Positions 1 through 8,048 of a DNA stretch of 49,322 bases are shown one piece after another. The notes under the pieces were generated by a model, which had not been told where the DNA came from, made no database searches, and saw nothing but the letters and a program-made list of their open reading frames with translations. Position numbers and translations under genes: made by a program. Within the stretch, counting starts at the first letter, position 1, and each line of letters starts with the position of its first letter. The stretch comes from an uncultured Clostridia bacterium (GTDB lineage Bacteria > Bacillota > Clostridia > Oscillospirales > CAG-272), in NCBI GenBank assembly GCA_944384585.1, contig CALWTY010000013.1:1-49322 (forward strand). Direction: 5' to 3'.

Positions 1-45
1 GAGATGCCTAAGTGACTGGAGTTCAGACGTGTGCTCTTCCGATCT
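1..45. other. Illumina TruSeq adapter/index primer (artefact)
   Basis: Bases 12-45 match the constant part of the Illumina multiplexing primer (it begins GTGACTGGAGTTCAGACG and ends GCTCTTCCGATCT). Bases 1-5 (GAGAT) match the end of the P7 arm, and bases 6-11 (GCCTAA) are the reverse complement of TruSeq index 3 (TTAGGC). This is untrimmed library adapter joined to the contig end, not genomic DNA. Real sequence begins at about base 46. Confidence 0.97.
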
Positions 46-655
46 GGAATTCCGTGACCTTTAAGCCGAGCTTATCGGCAAGGATCAGAACCTCAAGATC
101 GAAGGCAAAGCCGTTGACGGTGCAGCGTCGGAAGATCTGCTCCGCCGCCTCCCGGCGGATGCATTTGATCCCGCACTGGGAATCGGAATAGGAGAAGCCG
201 GCGAGCAGCGAGATGAGGCGGATATAGGTCCGCGACATCAGCTTCCGCATCGCGGTATAGCCGGCGTAGCCGTCGGCGCTGAGATTGCGGGAGCCGATGA
301 CAAGGGAGGAGTCTCCCTCCAGCAGAGCGCGGCTGATGGCGTCAATCGCCTCGCAGCCGTAGGCCAGATCGCAATCGGTATACACGATGGCCTCGCCGCG
401 GCACTGCCCGATCCCTTCGCGGACGGCAGAGCCCTTGCCGCGGTTGTCGGGGTAGCCGGTCACCCTGACATGGGGGAGGGAAAGCGCCTCCACCTGCTCG
501 GCGCAGCGGTCGCGGCTTCCGTCGTTGCAGAAGACGACCTCGTAATCGCCGTCGGGATACTTCCTGTCGAAAAAATCTGTCAGCGTCCGCGCGGCGGTAA
601 CGGCGTTTTTTTCTTCATTGTACATCGGAATCAGAATGGATAACTTAGGTTGCAT
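46..655 (-). CDS. Family 2 glycosyltransferase, 3' end missing
   Basis: This is an inverting GT-A fold glycosyltransferase of the dolichol-phosphate mannosyltransferase/DPM1-like group, expected to transfer a nucleotide sugar to a polyprenyl phosphate at the inner face of the membrane. The N-terminus reads LSILIPMYNEEKNA, followed by CNDGSRDR and the metal-binding YTDCDLA (a DxD-like motif). About 203 codons remain. The frame runs into the sequencing adapter, so the apparent stop and the last seven or so residues are artefacts and the true C-terminus is unknown. The ATG at 655 lies 24 bases after the sortase stop, so the gene is probably the last of a gpmI-sortase-glycosyltransferase transcript. 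The acceptor cannot be told from sequence. Confidence 0.85.
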
Positions 656-679
656 GACGTATGCCTTTCCGCGGTAGGG

Positions 680-1669
680 TCAGTTGGTGTAGGCGTCGAC
701 CAGAACGGCCTGTACGGCAAGTCTGCCGTCGCCGGAAAGATTCGTGCAGGTGGAGAGGGTGAGCAGACGGTCGGAGGGCTTGAATTGCAGGTCTCCGTTA
801 TGATGGACGGAATTGGAGGCCATCCGTTCCGCAAAGGCGACGAAATTTTCCCCGGAGGTAAACATGGTCTGGATATAGGGATAATACTTATCGGTGGTAT
901 AGACCGAGAAGACCTGATAGGTGTACATCCCGTCCAGGGTGTAGATATAGATGGTGTTATTGTTGCGGAAAAACTCTCCGTCAAGGAATTTGTCGAGGGA
1001 ATTGAACATCGAGCCGACGTTGGAGGCGCTCATATGATGTCCGTAGAGGATCAGGTTGTAGTTGTCCTTCGGGGAACTGCCGCAGCGATAATCCGCGAAG
1101 ATCGAGCCGGCCTGAAGATAGCTTCCGTTGTAGGAATGGGTGAGATAGTAGTCGTTGTCGTCGCTTTGCATGATGGGGTAGTTGATGGGAGTGTTCGGAA
1201 GCTCGATCCAGCCGTAAAGATCGGGATACAGCTCCTTCAGAGAATGGAGCTTGTTCTTGATCCGCTCGTATTTTTCGTTGATCGGCTTCGGGGTGATGAT
1301 GTCGTTTAAATCCTCATCCGAAAGCCCCTGACAGGCGTTGTAGTCGGGGGAGGAGGGCATCATCGGGGAGCCGAGCATAATGTCGGTTCCGCTCATGCCG
1401 TCCCCGCCCATGACCAGATTGCCGACGTCCTGGTAGAGATCATCGGCCTTCTGATAATGGACGAGGGAGCGGACAATGTACTGCAGGCTCCAGATCAGGA
1501 CGGCGCAGCAGAGAAGAAGCACCACGACCCGCAGATGATTCAGCAGAAAGGCAAGCGGGGACGTCTTTTTCTTTTCCTTTACGATATCTCCGGAGGAAAG
1601 CTGAAAGACCGATCGGATAAAATCCGAGGAGGCTTCCTGTTCTTCGCGGGTCTCGGTTTGCCGATTCAT
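680..1669 (-). CDS. Class B-type sortase
   Basis: This is a membrane-anchored cysteine transpeptidase that attaches surface proteins to the cell wall, 329 aa. A cytoplasmic N-terminus is followed by one membrane segment (about residues 46-66), a linker, and the sortase domain from about residue 130. The catalytic triad is visible: His211 or His212 in LYGHHM, Cys308 in TLSTC, and Arg316 in SGDGR. The YGWIELPNTPINYPI stretch and overall spacing fit class B (SrtB-like) enzymes. The start at 1669 has a good ribosome site (AAAGGAG). It sits 49 bases after gpmI and 24 before the glycosyltransferase. No clear LPXTG or NPQTN substrate was found in the window, so its targets lie elsewhere. Confidence 0.9.
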   Translation of the reverse strand: MNRQTETREEQEASSDFIRSVFQLSSGDIVKEKKKTSPLAFLLNHLRVVVLLLCCAVLIWSLQYIVRSLVHYQKADDLYQDVGNLVMGGDGMSGTDIMLGSPMMPSSPDYNACQGLSDEDLNDIITPKPINEKYERIKNKLHSLKELYPDLYGWIELPNTPINYPIMQSDDNDYYLTHSYNGSYLQAGSIFADYRCGSSPKDNYNLILYGHHMSASNVGSMFNSLDKFLDGEFFRNNNTIYIYTLDGMYTYQVFSVYTTDKYYPYIQTMFTSGENFVAFAERMASNSVHHNGDLQFKPSDRLLTLSTCTNLSGDGRLAVQAVLVDAYTN

Positions 1670-1718
1670 GGGGTTCTCCTTTCATACCGCGCGGTCGGCG
1701 GGAATTGCGGGTGATGGC

Positions 1719-3368
1719 TCAGAAGGAAATGGCGGAGGGATCCCACATCTCCGGCGCTTCGTAGCCGAGGAGGTTGACGACCGTGGCCGCTACGCTGGAG
1801 AGTCCGAGAGATGCCTCTTTGTTCAGGCGGTAAGCCCCTGCCGTGCAGGGATCGTAGAGGATGAACGGCACGGGATTGAGGGTGTGGCTGGTCTTGGCCT
1901 TGAAGCTGCCGTCCTTGCCGGCCTTCGGCAGGTGGGTCTTCTTGTCAAGCTCGTACATTTCGTCGGCGTTGCCGTGGTCGGCGGTGATGACGGCGACGCC
2001 GTGCAGCTCGTCGATGACCTTCAGAATGCGGGCAAGCTGAAGATCAAGCGCCTCCATGCTGCAGCGGGTGGCGGCGAAGCTGCCGGTATGTCCCACCATG
2101 TCACCGTTCGGGAAGTTGCAGCGCAGATAGCGGTATTTGCCGGAGCGGAGCGCCTCGATCAGCGCGTCGGTGATCTCGGCGCACTTCATCCAGGGGCGCT
2201 GCTCGAAGGGGACGATGTCGGAGGGAATCTCCACATAGGTCTCAAGCTCTTCGCTGAACTTGCCGCTGCGGTTTCCGTTCCAGAAATAGGTGACGTGCCC
2301 GTATTTCTGGGTCTCGGAGATGGCGTATTCCGTGATGCCCGTGTCGGTCAGGTATTCGCTGAGGGTATTGGTGATCTCCGGGGGATTGACGAGATAACGC
2401 TTCGGGATGTGAAGGTCCCCGTCGTATTCCAGCATGCCGGCGTAGACGACGTCGGGATAACGCTCGCGGTCGAATTGATGGAAATCGGCGTCGTCGAAGG
2501 CCTTGGAGATCTCAATCGAGCGGTCGCCGCGGAAGTTGAAGAAGATGACGCTGTCGCCGTCTTCGATCGTGCCGACCGGTGTGCCGTTCTCGGCAATAAC
2601 GAAGGGAGGCAGATCCTGATCGATGGCGCCGGTCTCGGCGCGGTAGACGCTGACTGCCTCTTCTGCCGAGGCAAACTGCCTGCCCTGACCGAGGACGTGC
2701 GTCCGCCAGCCCTCCGCAACCATCTGCCAATTGGCCTCGTAGCGATCCATCGTGATCTTCATGCGCCCGCCGCCGGAAGCGATGCGGATGTCGAAGCGGT
2801 CGTCCCGCAGCCCGGCGAGGAAGTCCTCGAAGGGGAGGATATAGTCAAGGGCGGAGGTCTCTCCGACATCCCGTCCGTCGAGGAGGATATGGATGCGGAC
2901 GGAGGACACGCCTTCCGCCTTCGCCTGACGGATCATGGCCTTGAGATGGTCGATATGGGAGTGGACGTTGCCGTCCGAGAAGAGGCCGAGAAAATGAAGG
3001 GTGGAGCGGTTTTTCAGAACGTTGTCCACGACGGCCCGCCAGGTCCCGGAGGCGAACATCTTGCCGCTTTCGATCGACTGCGAGACGAGTTTTGCGCCCT
3101 GTGCGAAGACCTGTCCCGAGCCGAGGGCATTGTGTCCGACCTCGGAGTTGCCCATATCGTCGTCGGAGGGAAGCCCGACGGCGGTTCCGTGCGCCTTGAG
3201 GGCGATGTTGGGATACTCCGAGAGAAGGCGGTCGAGGGTCGGCGTATAGGCGGCGGCGACGGCGTTGGCGCCGTTGTCGGGGGCAAGCCCGACGCCGTCC
3301 ATGACGATGGTCAGCAGAGGCCCTTCGACGCCACTGAATTTCGTGCTCTTTTTTAAGGTTTTATTCAT
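1719..3368 (-). CDS. gpmI: 2,3-bisphosphoglycerate-independent phosphoglycerate mutase
   Basis: This is the cytoplasmic glycolytic enzyme that interconverts 3- and 2-phosphoglycerate using two manganese ions and a phosphoserine intermediate. It has 549 aa, close to the usual 510-550. The metal site begins with IVMDGVGLAPD (Asp24). The phosphorylated serine is in DDDMGNSEVGHNA (Ser75), and the second metal cluster is ITADHGNADEM near the C-terminus. The start at 3368 is preceded by GGAG at a slightly long distance. It is probably the first gene of the minus-strand set with the sortase and glycosyltransferase. There are no frame breaks. Confidence 0.96.
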   Translation of the reverse strand: MNKTLKKSTKFSGVEGPLLTIVMDGVGLAPDNGANAVAAAYTPTLDRLLSEYPNIALKAHGTAVGLPSDDDMGNSEVGHNALGSGQVFAQGAKLVSQSIESGKMFASGTWRAVVDNVLKNRSTLHFLGLFSDGNVHSHIDHLKAMIRQAKAEGVSSVRIHILLDGRDVGETSALDYILPFEDFLAGLRDDRFDIRIASGGGRMKITMDRYEANWQMVAEGWRTHVLGQGRQFASAEEAVSVYRAETGAIDQDLPPFVIAENGTPVGTIEDGDSVIFFNFRGDRSIEISKAFDDADFHQFDRERYPDVVYAGMLEYDGDLHIPKRYLVNPPEITNTLSEYLTDTGITEYAISETQKYGHVTYFWNGNRSGKFSEELETYVEIPSDIVPFEQRPWMKCAEITDALIEALRSGKYRYLRCNFPNGDMVGHTGSFAATRCSMEALDLQLARILKVIDELHGVAVITADHGNADEMYELDKKTHLPKAGKDGSFKAKTSHTLNPVPFILYDPCTAGAYRLNKEASLGLSSVAATVVNLLGYEAPEMWDPSAISF

Positions 3369-3701
3369 GGTATGTCCGTTTCTCCGGCGGATGTTCGGTG
3401 GAATCTTGATCGGATGGCCTGCGGCAGCGCCGGAACGCAGGCATTCGCTATAGACTATTATATACTCAAATTATGAATAAAAAATGTGCTTTTTACAATT
3501 TTATATAACTTTTTTGTTGTGAATTCGGAAAATGCGGGGAGAGAGGGGGCGGTGGACGGGGAAAACCGGGGCGGAGTTACTCCGGCTCGCGTGTTCCTCC
3601 GCCTCCCCTACCCGAAAAGCCGCCGCGGACAGAGACCGCCCCAAGCCGATTGCCTCTGACCGGGCGGCGCAAAAAAATTCCCGGAAGAATGAAAAAAACT
3701 C
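3369..3701. other. Intergenic region upstream of gpmI and tRNA-Gln
   Basis: No gene is visible. Bases 3440-3520 are AT-rich. On the minus strand a TATAAT-like box (3457-3462) could be the -10 of gpmI, but its -35 is poor. Bases 3530-3690 are G+C-rich with no repeat or coding signal that I can defend. Confidence 0.4.
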
Positions 3702-3730
3702 TTGACAAACCGATCGGTTTCTGCTATAAT
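3702..3730 (+). promoter_or_regulatory. Consensus sigma-A promoter of tRNA-Gln
   Basis: TTGACA (3702-3707) and TATAAT (3725-3730) are separated by exactly 17 bases, a perfect consensus match. The tRNA begins 18 bases after the -10 box. Such a strong promoter suits a stable RNA gene. Confidence 0.93.
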
Positions 3731-3747
3731 ATGCCGTGTTAAATCAA

Positions 3748-3821
3748 TGCGGAATTGTGTAATGGCAGCACGACAGACTCTGACTCTGTTTGTGAGGGTT
3801 CAAATCCTTCTTCCGCAGCCA
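3748..3821 (+). tRNA. tRNA-Gln (anticodon CUG)
   Basis: The 74-nt cloverleaf folds completely: acceptor TGCGGAA/TTCCGCA, D stem GTGT/GCAC, anticodon stem ACAGA/TCTGT with loop CTCTGAC (anticodon CTG at 3780-3782), T stem GAGGG/CCTTC with loop TTCAAAT, and an encoded CCA (3819-3821). It reads CAG codons, which should be common in this G+C-rich genome. It has its own promoter upstream and a terminator directly after it. Confidence 0.95.
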
Positions 3822-3824
3822 GAG

Positions 3825-3853
3825 ACGATCCCGGATTCCGGGATCGTTTTTTT
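3825..3853 (+). terminator. Terminator of tRNA-Gln
   Basis: A perfect inverted repeat, ACGATCCCGGA (3825-3835) and TCCGGGATCGT (3837-3847), is followed by seven T residues. It ends the tRNA transcript before the cupin gene. Confidence 0.92.
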
Positions 3854-3906
3854 ATTCCCGCCGCCTGTTTTTCGCAACGGCGCTTATGTTGCAAGGAGGA
3901 AGTCAT

Positions 3907-4257
3907 ATGAACTACAACAAGATCAGCCCGGAGAACGGAGCCCGCGTCGAGCTTCACGACAAGCTGAAGCTGACGGGAGCTGAAATCAGCATCAATTATA
4001 TGCCGGCAGGCGCGAGTGTTCCCTTTGTTCACGCGCACAAGCAGAATGAGGAGATTTATACCGTCCTGGAGGGGAAGGGCAGCATGGTGATTGACGGCGA
4101 GACGGTGGAGCTGAAGGCCGGCGATTGGCTTCGGGTTTCCCCCGCCGCCAAGAGACAGATGTTCGCAGCGCCCGACGAGGGACTTCGCTATCTTTGCATC
4201 CAGGTGAAGGAAAACTCTCTGGAGGGCTATACGATGGAGGACGGCGTACCCTGCTGA
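3907..4257 (+). CDS. Small single-domain cupin protein
   Basis: This is a 116-aa all-beta protein with one conserved cupin barrel. Motif 1 is visible as PFVHAHKQNEEIYTVLEGKG, with two His and one Glu as likely metal ligands. Motif 2 is degenerate, around AGDWLRVSPAAKRQMF. The substrate cannot be deduced, since small cupins include isomerases, dioxygenases and sensors. The ATG at 3907 is chosen over one at 3886 because AAGGAGGA (3893-3900) lies at the right distance only from 3907. It is a single gene between two terminators, so it is probably its own transcript. Confidence 0.88.
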   Translation: MNYNKISPENGARVELHDKLKLTGAEISINYMPAGASVPFVHAHKQNEEIYTVLEGKGSMVIDGETVELKAGDWLRVSPAAKRQMFAAPDEGLRYLCIQVKENSLEGYTMEDGVPC

Positions 4258-4293
4258 GGGGCGCGCGGCCGCCCGGCACCGACGGTATCGTGA

Positions 4294-4330
4294 AACCGCC
4301 CGCGCTTCTCGCAAGCCGGGCGGTTTTTTT
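4294..4330 (+). terminator. Terminator after the cupin gene
   Basis: AACCGCCCG (4294-4302) pairs with CGGGCGGTT (4317-4325) across a 14-base loop, followed by a run of T residues to 4330. Confidence 0.88.
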
Positions 4331-4519
4331 CGCCACAGGAAGGGGACGGTCGGGGCGACCGGGCGGGAAGAAGGAGACGGGAATGCCGGATCGGAACGGG
4401 GATTCGGCGGCGGAGGCTCCGGAAAGAGAACGACGCCGGCGCAAGACCGCTACACCGATCGCACAGGGAAGCCCCGCGCAAAATCAAAAACAGCTCTCGG
4501 CGGAGAGCGGGAGGAAATT

Positions 4520-5107
4520 ATGAAAAAAATACTTGTGATACAGGGAGGCGGACGACCTGACGGCAATACCGCGCGTCTGGCTGCGTCCTTCTGCCGCGGT
4601 CTCAGAGACGCAGGACATGAGGCGGAGATCATCTCGCTGAACCGCGCGGAGGTCAAGGGCTGCCTCGGCTGCAATGCCTGCCGATACGGGAAGCCGTGCG
4701 TTCTGAAGGACGATTTCGGCATGATTGCGGAGAAGCTGCGGCAGGCAGACTGCCTGGCGTTGGCCTCGCCGCTCTATTTCTGGACGATATCCGCTCGCCT
4801 GAAGGCCTTGATCGAGCGCTTTTACTCGCTGGCGCAGCCCGATCCCGCGCCGCCGTTCGGCCGATATGAGCGATATCCGACAAAGGATTGCGTTCTTCTG
4901 ATGACGGCGGCGGACGATCTCTTCTGGACCTTTGAGCAGGCGGTATCCTATTATCGCTTCGCCCTTGTGCGTTATATCGGCTTCCGTGACCGTGGGTGCT
5001 ATCTGGCGGGCGGCTGCGGGGAAACCGACGGCCCTCCCGCCATTGACGGTACACGGCATATCGAGGGGGTCTATTCCTTCGCAAAGGGGCTTTTCCGGGA
5101 GGAGTAA
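4520..5107 (+). CDS. Flavodoxin-fold NAD(P)H-dependent FMN reductase family protein
   Basis: This is a 195-aa flavoprotein. The N-terminus KKILVIQGGGRPDGNTARLA gives the first beta strand and phosphate-binding loop for FMN. LASPLYFWTISARLKALIERF is the second FMN contact typical of iron-sulfur flavoprotein and MdaB-like reductases. GCLGCNACRYGKPCVLKDD carries a cysteine cluster found in many anaerobe members of this family, where it can bind a cluster or help catalysis. The electron acceptor is unknown. The start at 4520 has GGGAGGAA nine bases upstream. It appears monocistronic. Confidence 0.88.
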   Translation: MKKILVIQGGGRPDGNTARLAASFCRGLRDAGHEAEIISLNRAEVKGCLGCNACRYGKPCVLKDDFGMIAEKLRQADCLALASPLYFWTISARLKALIERFYSLAQPDPAPPFGRYERYPTKDCVLLMTAADDLFWTFEQAVSYYRFALVRYIGFRDRGCYLAGGCGETDGPPAIDGTRHIEGVYSFAKGLFREE

Positions 5108-5131
5108 GGAAGGGATCCCCGGCCGGGCAGG

Positions 5132-5167
5132 AAAAAGCCGCGCGGCGCAGAGACTGCGAAGCGCGGC
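5132..5167 (-). terminator. Terminator of the methyltransferase-YerC transcript
   Basis: Read on the minus strand, GCCGCGC (5167-5161) pairs with GCGCGGC (5143-5137), with a smaller GCAG/CTGC pairing inside, followed by TTTTT (5136-5132). Confidence 0.75.
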
Positions 5168-5193
5168 GGGAGAGCGGGAAAGAACCGGGGGAA

Positions 5194-5940
5194 TCAGACC
5201 GAGCGACAGACGAAAAAGAACCGCTCGGAGGTGTCGGTGGGAGGTGTCATGTCAAAATCGCCGGCGACCGACAGCAGCTCGAAGCCTGCGGCGGTCAGGG
5301 CATCGGTCAATACGGGGCGGCTCCAGCAGCGCTCCCGCTGAAGCTCCTCATACCGACGGTAGTGTCCGTCCGCCTCCTCGGCAAAGATCGAAAGCTCAAA
5401 ATCGCAGAGCCCCGCCTTGGGATCGAAATGATTCCGCCAGCAGCAGCAGACGCCGGGGGCGTCGATGACATACTGCTGTTCGCCGTAGACGGTTCGGAAT
5501 TTATAGGGGGAATTGACGTCAAAGAGGAAGAGACCGCCGGGATCGAGATAGTTATGAACCAGGGAAAAGCAACGCCGCAGCCCCTGACGCCCCGTGATAT
5601 AATTGATGCTGTCAAGACAGCAGACCACGGCGGCCACGGTTCCGTACAGCTCAAAGGAGCGCATATCCTGACAAAGCCAGAGAATCCGATCGCCGCCCGG
5701 CTTCTTTCTGCCGCAGTCGAGCATTTCGGGGGAAGCGTCGAGGGCGATCACGTCATAGCCCCGCTCCGAGAGGGGAAGGGCGATGCTGCCGGTGCCGCAG
5801 GCAAGATCCAGAACCAGCGCGCCGGACGGAATCCCCGCTTCGCGGAAGCGGTCGAGGATATAGCCGACCCATCGGTCATAGCCGACATGGGCGTTGAGGC
5901 GATCGTAGCAGAACGCGAGAGAGGAATACTGTCGGTTCAT
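5194..5940 (-). CDS. Class I SAM-dependent methyltransferase
   Basis: This 248-aa cytoplasmic methyltransferase has a Rossmann-like fold. Motif I is LVLDLACGTGSIALPL, the SAM-binding glycine loop. The acidic residue after beta 2 is in YDVIALDASPEML, and WLCQDMRSFEL follows as the next SAM contact. The N-terminus YSSLAFCYDRLNAHVGYDRW is typical of the group often found near YerC-type genes. The target may be a small molecule or RNA and cannot be named. Its start overlaps the YerC stop by four bases (ATGA), so the two are translationally coupled. Confidence 0.9.
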   Translation of the reverse strand: MNRQYSSLAFCYDRLNAHVGYDRWVGYILDRFREAGIPSGALVLDLACGTGSIALPLSERGYDVIALDASPEMLDCGRKKPGGDRILWLCQDMRSFELYGTVAAVVCCLDSINYITGRQGLRRCFSLVHNYLDPGGLFLFDVNSPYKFRTVYGEQQYVIDAPGVCCCWRNHFDPKAGLCDFELSIFAEEADGHYRRYEELQRERCWSRPVLTDALTAAGFELLSVAGDFDMTPPTDTSERFFFVCRSV

Positions 5941-6230
5941 TTTTTCCGTTCGATCCGCTTGATGATTTCGGCATAGCCGTCGCTGCCGTATTTCAGACAG
6001 CGGTTGACGCGGCTGATGGTGGCGGTGCTGAGTCCGGTCTTCTCGGAAATATCGGAATAAATATGATTATTGTTCAGCATTCTGGCGGCGGTGAGGCGCT
6101 TGGCCATCTCCCGGATCTCCGAGATTGTGCAGAGGTCCTCGAAAAAAGCGTAGCATTCGTCAAGGTCGTTGAGCGAGAGGATCGCCCGGAAAAGGCAGTC
6201 GGTCTGTTCGTCCCTGATTTTATCTGACAT
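5937..6230 (-). CDS. YerC/YecD-type TrpR-related DNA-binding protein
   Basis: This is a 97-aa helical repressor-like protein of the TrpR superfamily, widespread in Bacillota. The C-terminal half has the Trp-repressor style helix-turn-helix, SDISEKTGLSTATISRVNRC, preceded by FFEDLCTISEIREMAKRL. In the family the ligand and regulon are largely uncharacterized. It is the first gene of a two-gene transcript driven by a good promoter (6315-6343), and its stop overlaps the methyltransferase start. Confidence 0.93.
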   Translation of the reverse strand: MSDKIRDEQTDCLFRAILSLNDLDECYAFFEDLCTISEIREMAKRLTAARMLNNNHIYSDISEKTGLSTATISRVNRCLKYGSDGYAEIIKRIERKK

Positions 6231-6314
6231 CGGTTGTCCTCCGTTCCCGCCTGTCGGCGCGGGAACCGCGCGGCGGGTTTCTATCGGGTATTGCTGGTTT
6301 AGTCGACAATAGGG

Positions 6315-6343
6315 ATTATATCATCATTTTCTCTGTTTGTCAA
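6315..6343 (-). promoter_or_regulatory. Sigma-A promoter of the YerC-methyltransferase operon
   Basis: On the minus strand, TTGACA (6343-6338) and TATAAT (6320-6315) are 17 bases apart. The YerC start is 85 bases downstream of the -10 box. Confidence 0.9.
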
Positions 6344-6362
6344 GAATGGGACGGTGCGGTTA

Positions 6363-6391
6363 TTGACAAGAAATAGCGAGTATGCTATACT
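6363..6391 (+). promoter_or_regulatory. Sigma-A promoter of the DUF1934-holA operon
   Basis: TTGACA (6363-6368) and TATACT (6386-6391) are 17 bases apart. This promoter diverges from the YerC promoter 20 bases away. It also rules out the upstream ATG at 6382, which lies inside the promoter. Confidence 0.88.
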
Positions 6392-6432
6392 TAAGAGGAT
6401 ACAGAAATGCGGAGTGCGGTGGGAATTGGCAA

Positions 6433-6963
6433 ATGGCTGTGAAAGTAAAACTGAGAATCAAGGCAACGGTAACCGATCTCGTGCTGGCGGAGCGGTACGC
6501 CGCCTCGGTCATTGACGGGCGCTTTTCCGCAGACGACGGCGTGTGGTATCCTGCCGAACGGCTGGACGAGCTGTGCAGCGACGTGATCGAATATACCGTA
6601 TGGGGCTCCTTTTCCGAGGAGAACGGCGCCTGTATGCTCCGCTATACCGAAACACCGGACATCGGCTATGACGAATGCGTGACGACGCTGGTGTTTTCCG
6701 CGGAGGACCGGGGCAGACTGCTGATGTCCCGCGACGGGGAGATCTCCACCGCCTGCTGCTTTGATGTCAGGGAGAGAAGACAGTGCTGCCGCTATGAGAC
6801 GCCGATTCTGCCGATGGAATTCACCGTCAACACAAGAGCGGTGCATAATACCGTCGCGGCGGGCAGCGGCGCGATCCTGCTCGATTACAATATCGAGGTC
6901 AGAGGGGTCAATACCGAAAGAAACCGTCTGTTTATCGAGGTGCGGCGCTATGACGGCGAATGA
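6433..6963 (+). CDS. DUF1934 (calycin-like beta-barrel) protein
   Basis: This 176-aa protein resembles the DUF1934 family of small lipocalin/calycin-like barrels common in Bacillota. Recognisable parts are the N-terminal strand VKVKLRIKATVTD, the central YTVWGSFSEENGACMLRYTE, and the C-terminal LLDYNIEVRGVNTERNRLFI. The family has no established function. The start at 6433 is chosen because an upstream in-frame ATG at 6382 lies in the -10 box. The 3' end overlaps holA by 14 bases. Confidence 0.85.
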   Translation: MAVKVKLRIKATVTDLVLAERYAASVIDGRFSADDGVWYPAERLDELCSDVIEYTVWGSFSEENGACMLRYTETPDIGYDECVTTLVFSAEDRGRLLMSRDGEISTACCFDVRERRQCCRYETPILPMEFTVNTRAVHNTVAAGSGAILLDYNIEVRGVNTERNRLFIEVRRYDGE

Positions 6964-7972
6964 ATTCAAGGCGGAGCTCAAACATCTCTCGGGAGGCTAT
7001 CTCTTCTGCGGGGAGGAGGAATACCTGAAGAGGCATTATCTTCAGGCGGCGCAGGACGCCGTGACCGCGCGGGACGATGTCTTCAATCGGATCGTCTTCA
7101 ACGCCGACAATTATTCCGCTGGACGTCTGATGACGGCTGTAGAATCGCTCCCGGTCATGAGCGACCGGAAATTCATCACGCTGACTGACCTGCCGTTTCC
7201 CGAAATGCGGGAGGAGGAGCTGGAGGATCTGACAGAAGTGTTGGGGAAGCTCTCCTCCTATGAATACAACGTGCTGATCCTCAGCGCCGACGCCGACCGC
7301 TTCGATATCGGCACCCCGAAGCAGCCCTCCGGGCTCTTCAAGCGCTTTTCCGCTCTGCTGAAGCCGGTGCTTTTCCCGCGGCAGACTCCCGCGAGGCTGG
7401 CTGCCTGGACGGTAAGACATTTTACCGCCGAGCTGATCGTGGCGCCGCCCGACGCCGTCGACGCGCTGATTGCCGCGTGCGGCTGCGACATGACGTCCCT
7501 CTCCTCCGAGATCGAAAAGCTCTGCTGGTATCTCAAAAGTCTGGGAAGGGAGAAACTGACGACGGCGGATGTTGCGCTTGTGACGGCCGGCTCGCGGGAG
7601 ATCGCCGCTTTTGATTTTGCCAACGCCGTCCTGGACGGCAAGGTGTCGGAGGCGTTCTCGATTCTGACGGAGCTTCGCCTGCGCAAGGAGCGCCCGGAGA
7701 TAATCCTCGGCGGGATCTCCCGCGTCATCTGCGATCTGCGATTGGTCAGGGAACTGCTGGAGGAGGGCGCCGACGCACAGAGGATCGCGCAGCGCCTCAG
7801 AATGCATCCCGTCAAGGTCAAGCTGTATGTCAGAAGCGCTTCCCGCACCGATGCAGCGACCCTCCGACGGCTGGCGGCGATCTGCTATGACGCCGATGTC
7901 AGGATCAAATCCACCCCGCTGCAAAGCTATGACGTGCTGGATCGGCTGACGGTGCAGGCGACGATGCGCTGA
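6950..7972 (+). CDS. holA: DNA polymerase III subunit delta
   Basis: This is the 340-aa clamp-loader subunit that opens the sliding clamp ring during chromosome replication. The N-terminal domain shows YLFCGEEEYLKRHYL, typical of Bacillota HolA, with a degenerate AAA+ fold. The middle has LSSEIEKLCWYL, and the C-terminal collar contains FDFANAVLDGKVSEAFSIL. The ATG at 6950 (MTANEFKAELK) overlaps the end of the DUF1934 gene. An upstream reading of the frame to 6761 would run through that gene and is not used. Length and motif order are normal. Confidence 0.93.
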   Translation: MTANEFKAELKHLSGGYLFCGEEEYLKRHYLQAAQDAVTARDDVFNRIVFNADNYSAGRLMTAVESLPVMSDRKFITLTDLPFPEMREEELEDLTEVLGKLSSYEYNVLILSADADRFDIGTPKQPSGLFKRFSALLKPVLFPRQTPARLAAWTVRHFTAELIVAPPDAVDALIAACGCDMTSLSSEIEKLCWYLKSLGREKLTTADVALVTAGSREIAAFDFANAVLDGKVSEAFSILTELRLRKERPEIILGGISRVICDLRLVRELLEEGADAQRIAQRLRMHPVKVKLYVRSASRTDAATLRRLAAICYDADVRIKSTPLQSYDVLDRLTVQATMR

Positions 7973-8048
7973 ACGGAGGAGCGGAGCGCCCCGTGCTGCA
8001 GGCGCGGCCTCCCGTTCGGAAAAATACGAAAAAAGCAAAGGATCGATT

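Noticed and set aside
46..52. GGAATTCC beside the adapter, looking like an EcoRI linker.
   Set aside because: It translates in frame as part of the glycosyltransferase (VTEF), so it is probably native sequence.
1668..3356. Long plus-strand frame opposite gpmI (562 codons); similar long frames opposite uvrA (33606-35864), the 14-16 kb operon (14114-15907) and the MFS/GDPD genes (10418-12250, minus).
   Set aside because: They mirror well-recognised genes, have no domain, start or ribosome-site support, and arise from the high G+C third-position pattern.
6382..6384. Upstream ATG for the DUF1934 gene.
   Set aside because: It lies within the promoter, just before the -10 box, so it cannot be in the transcript.
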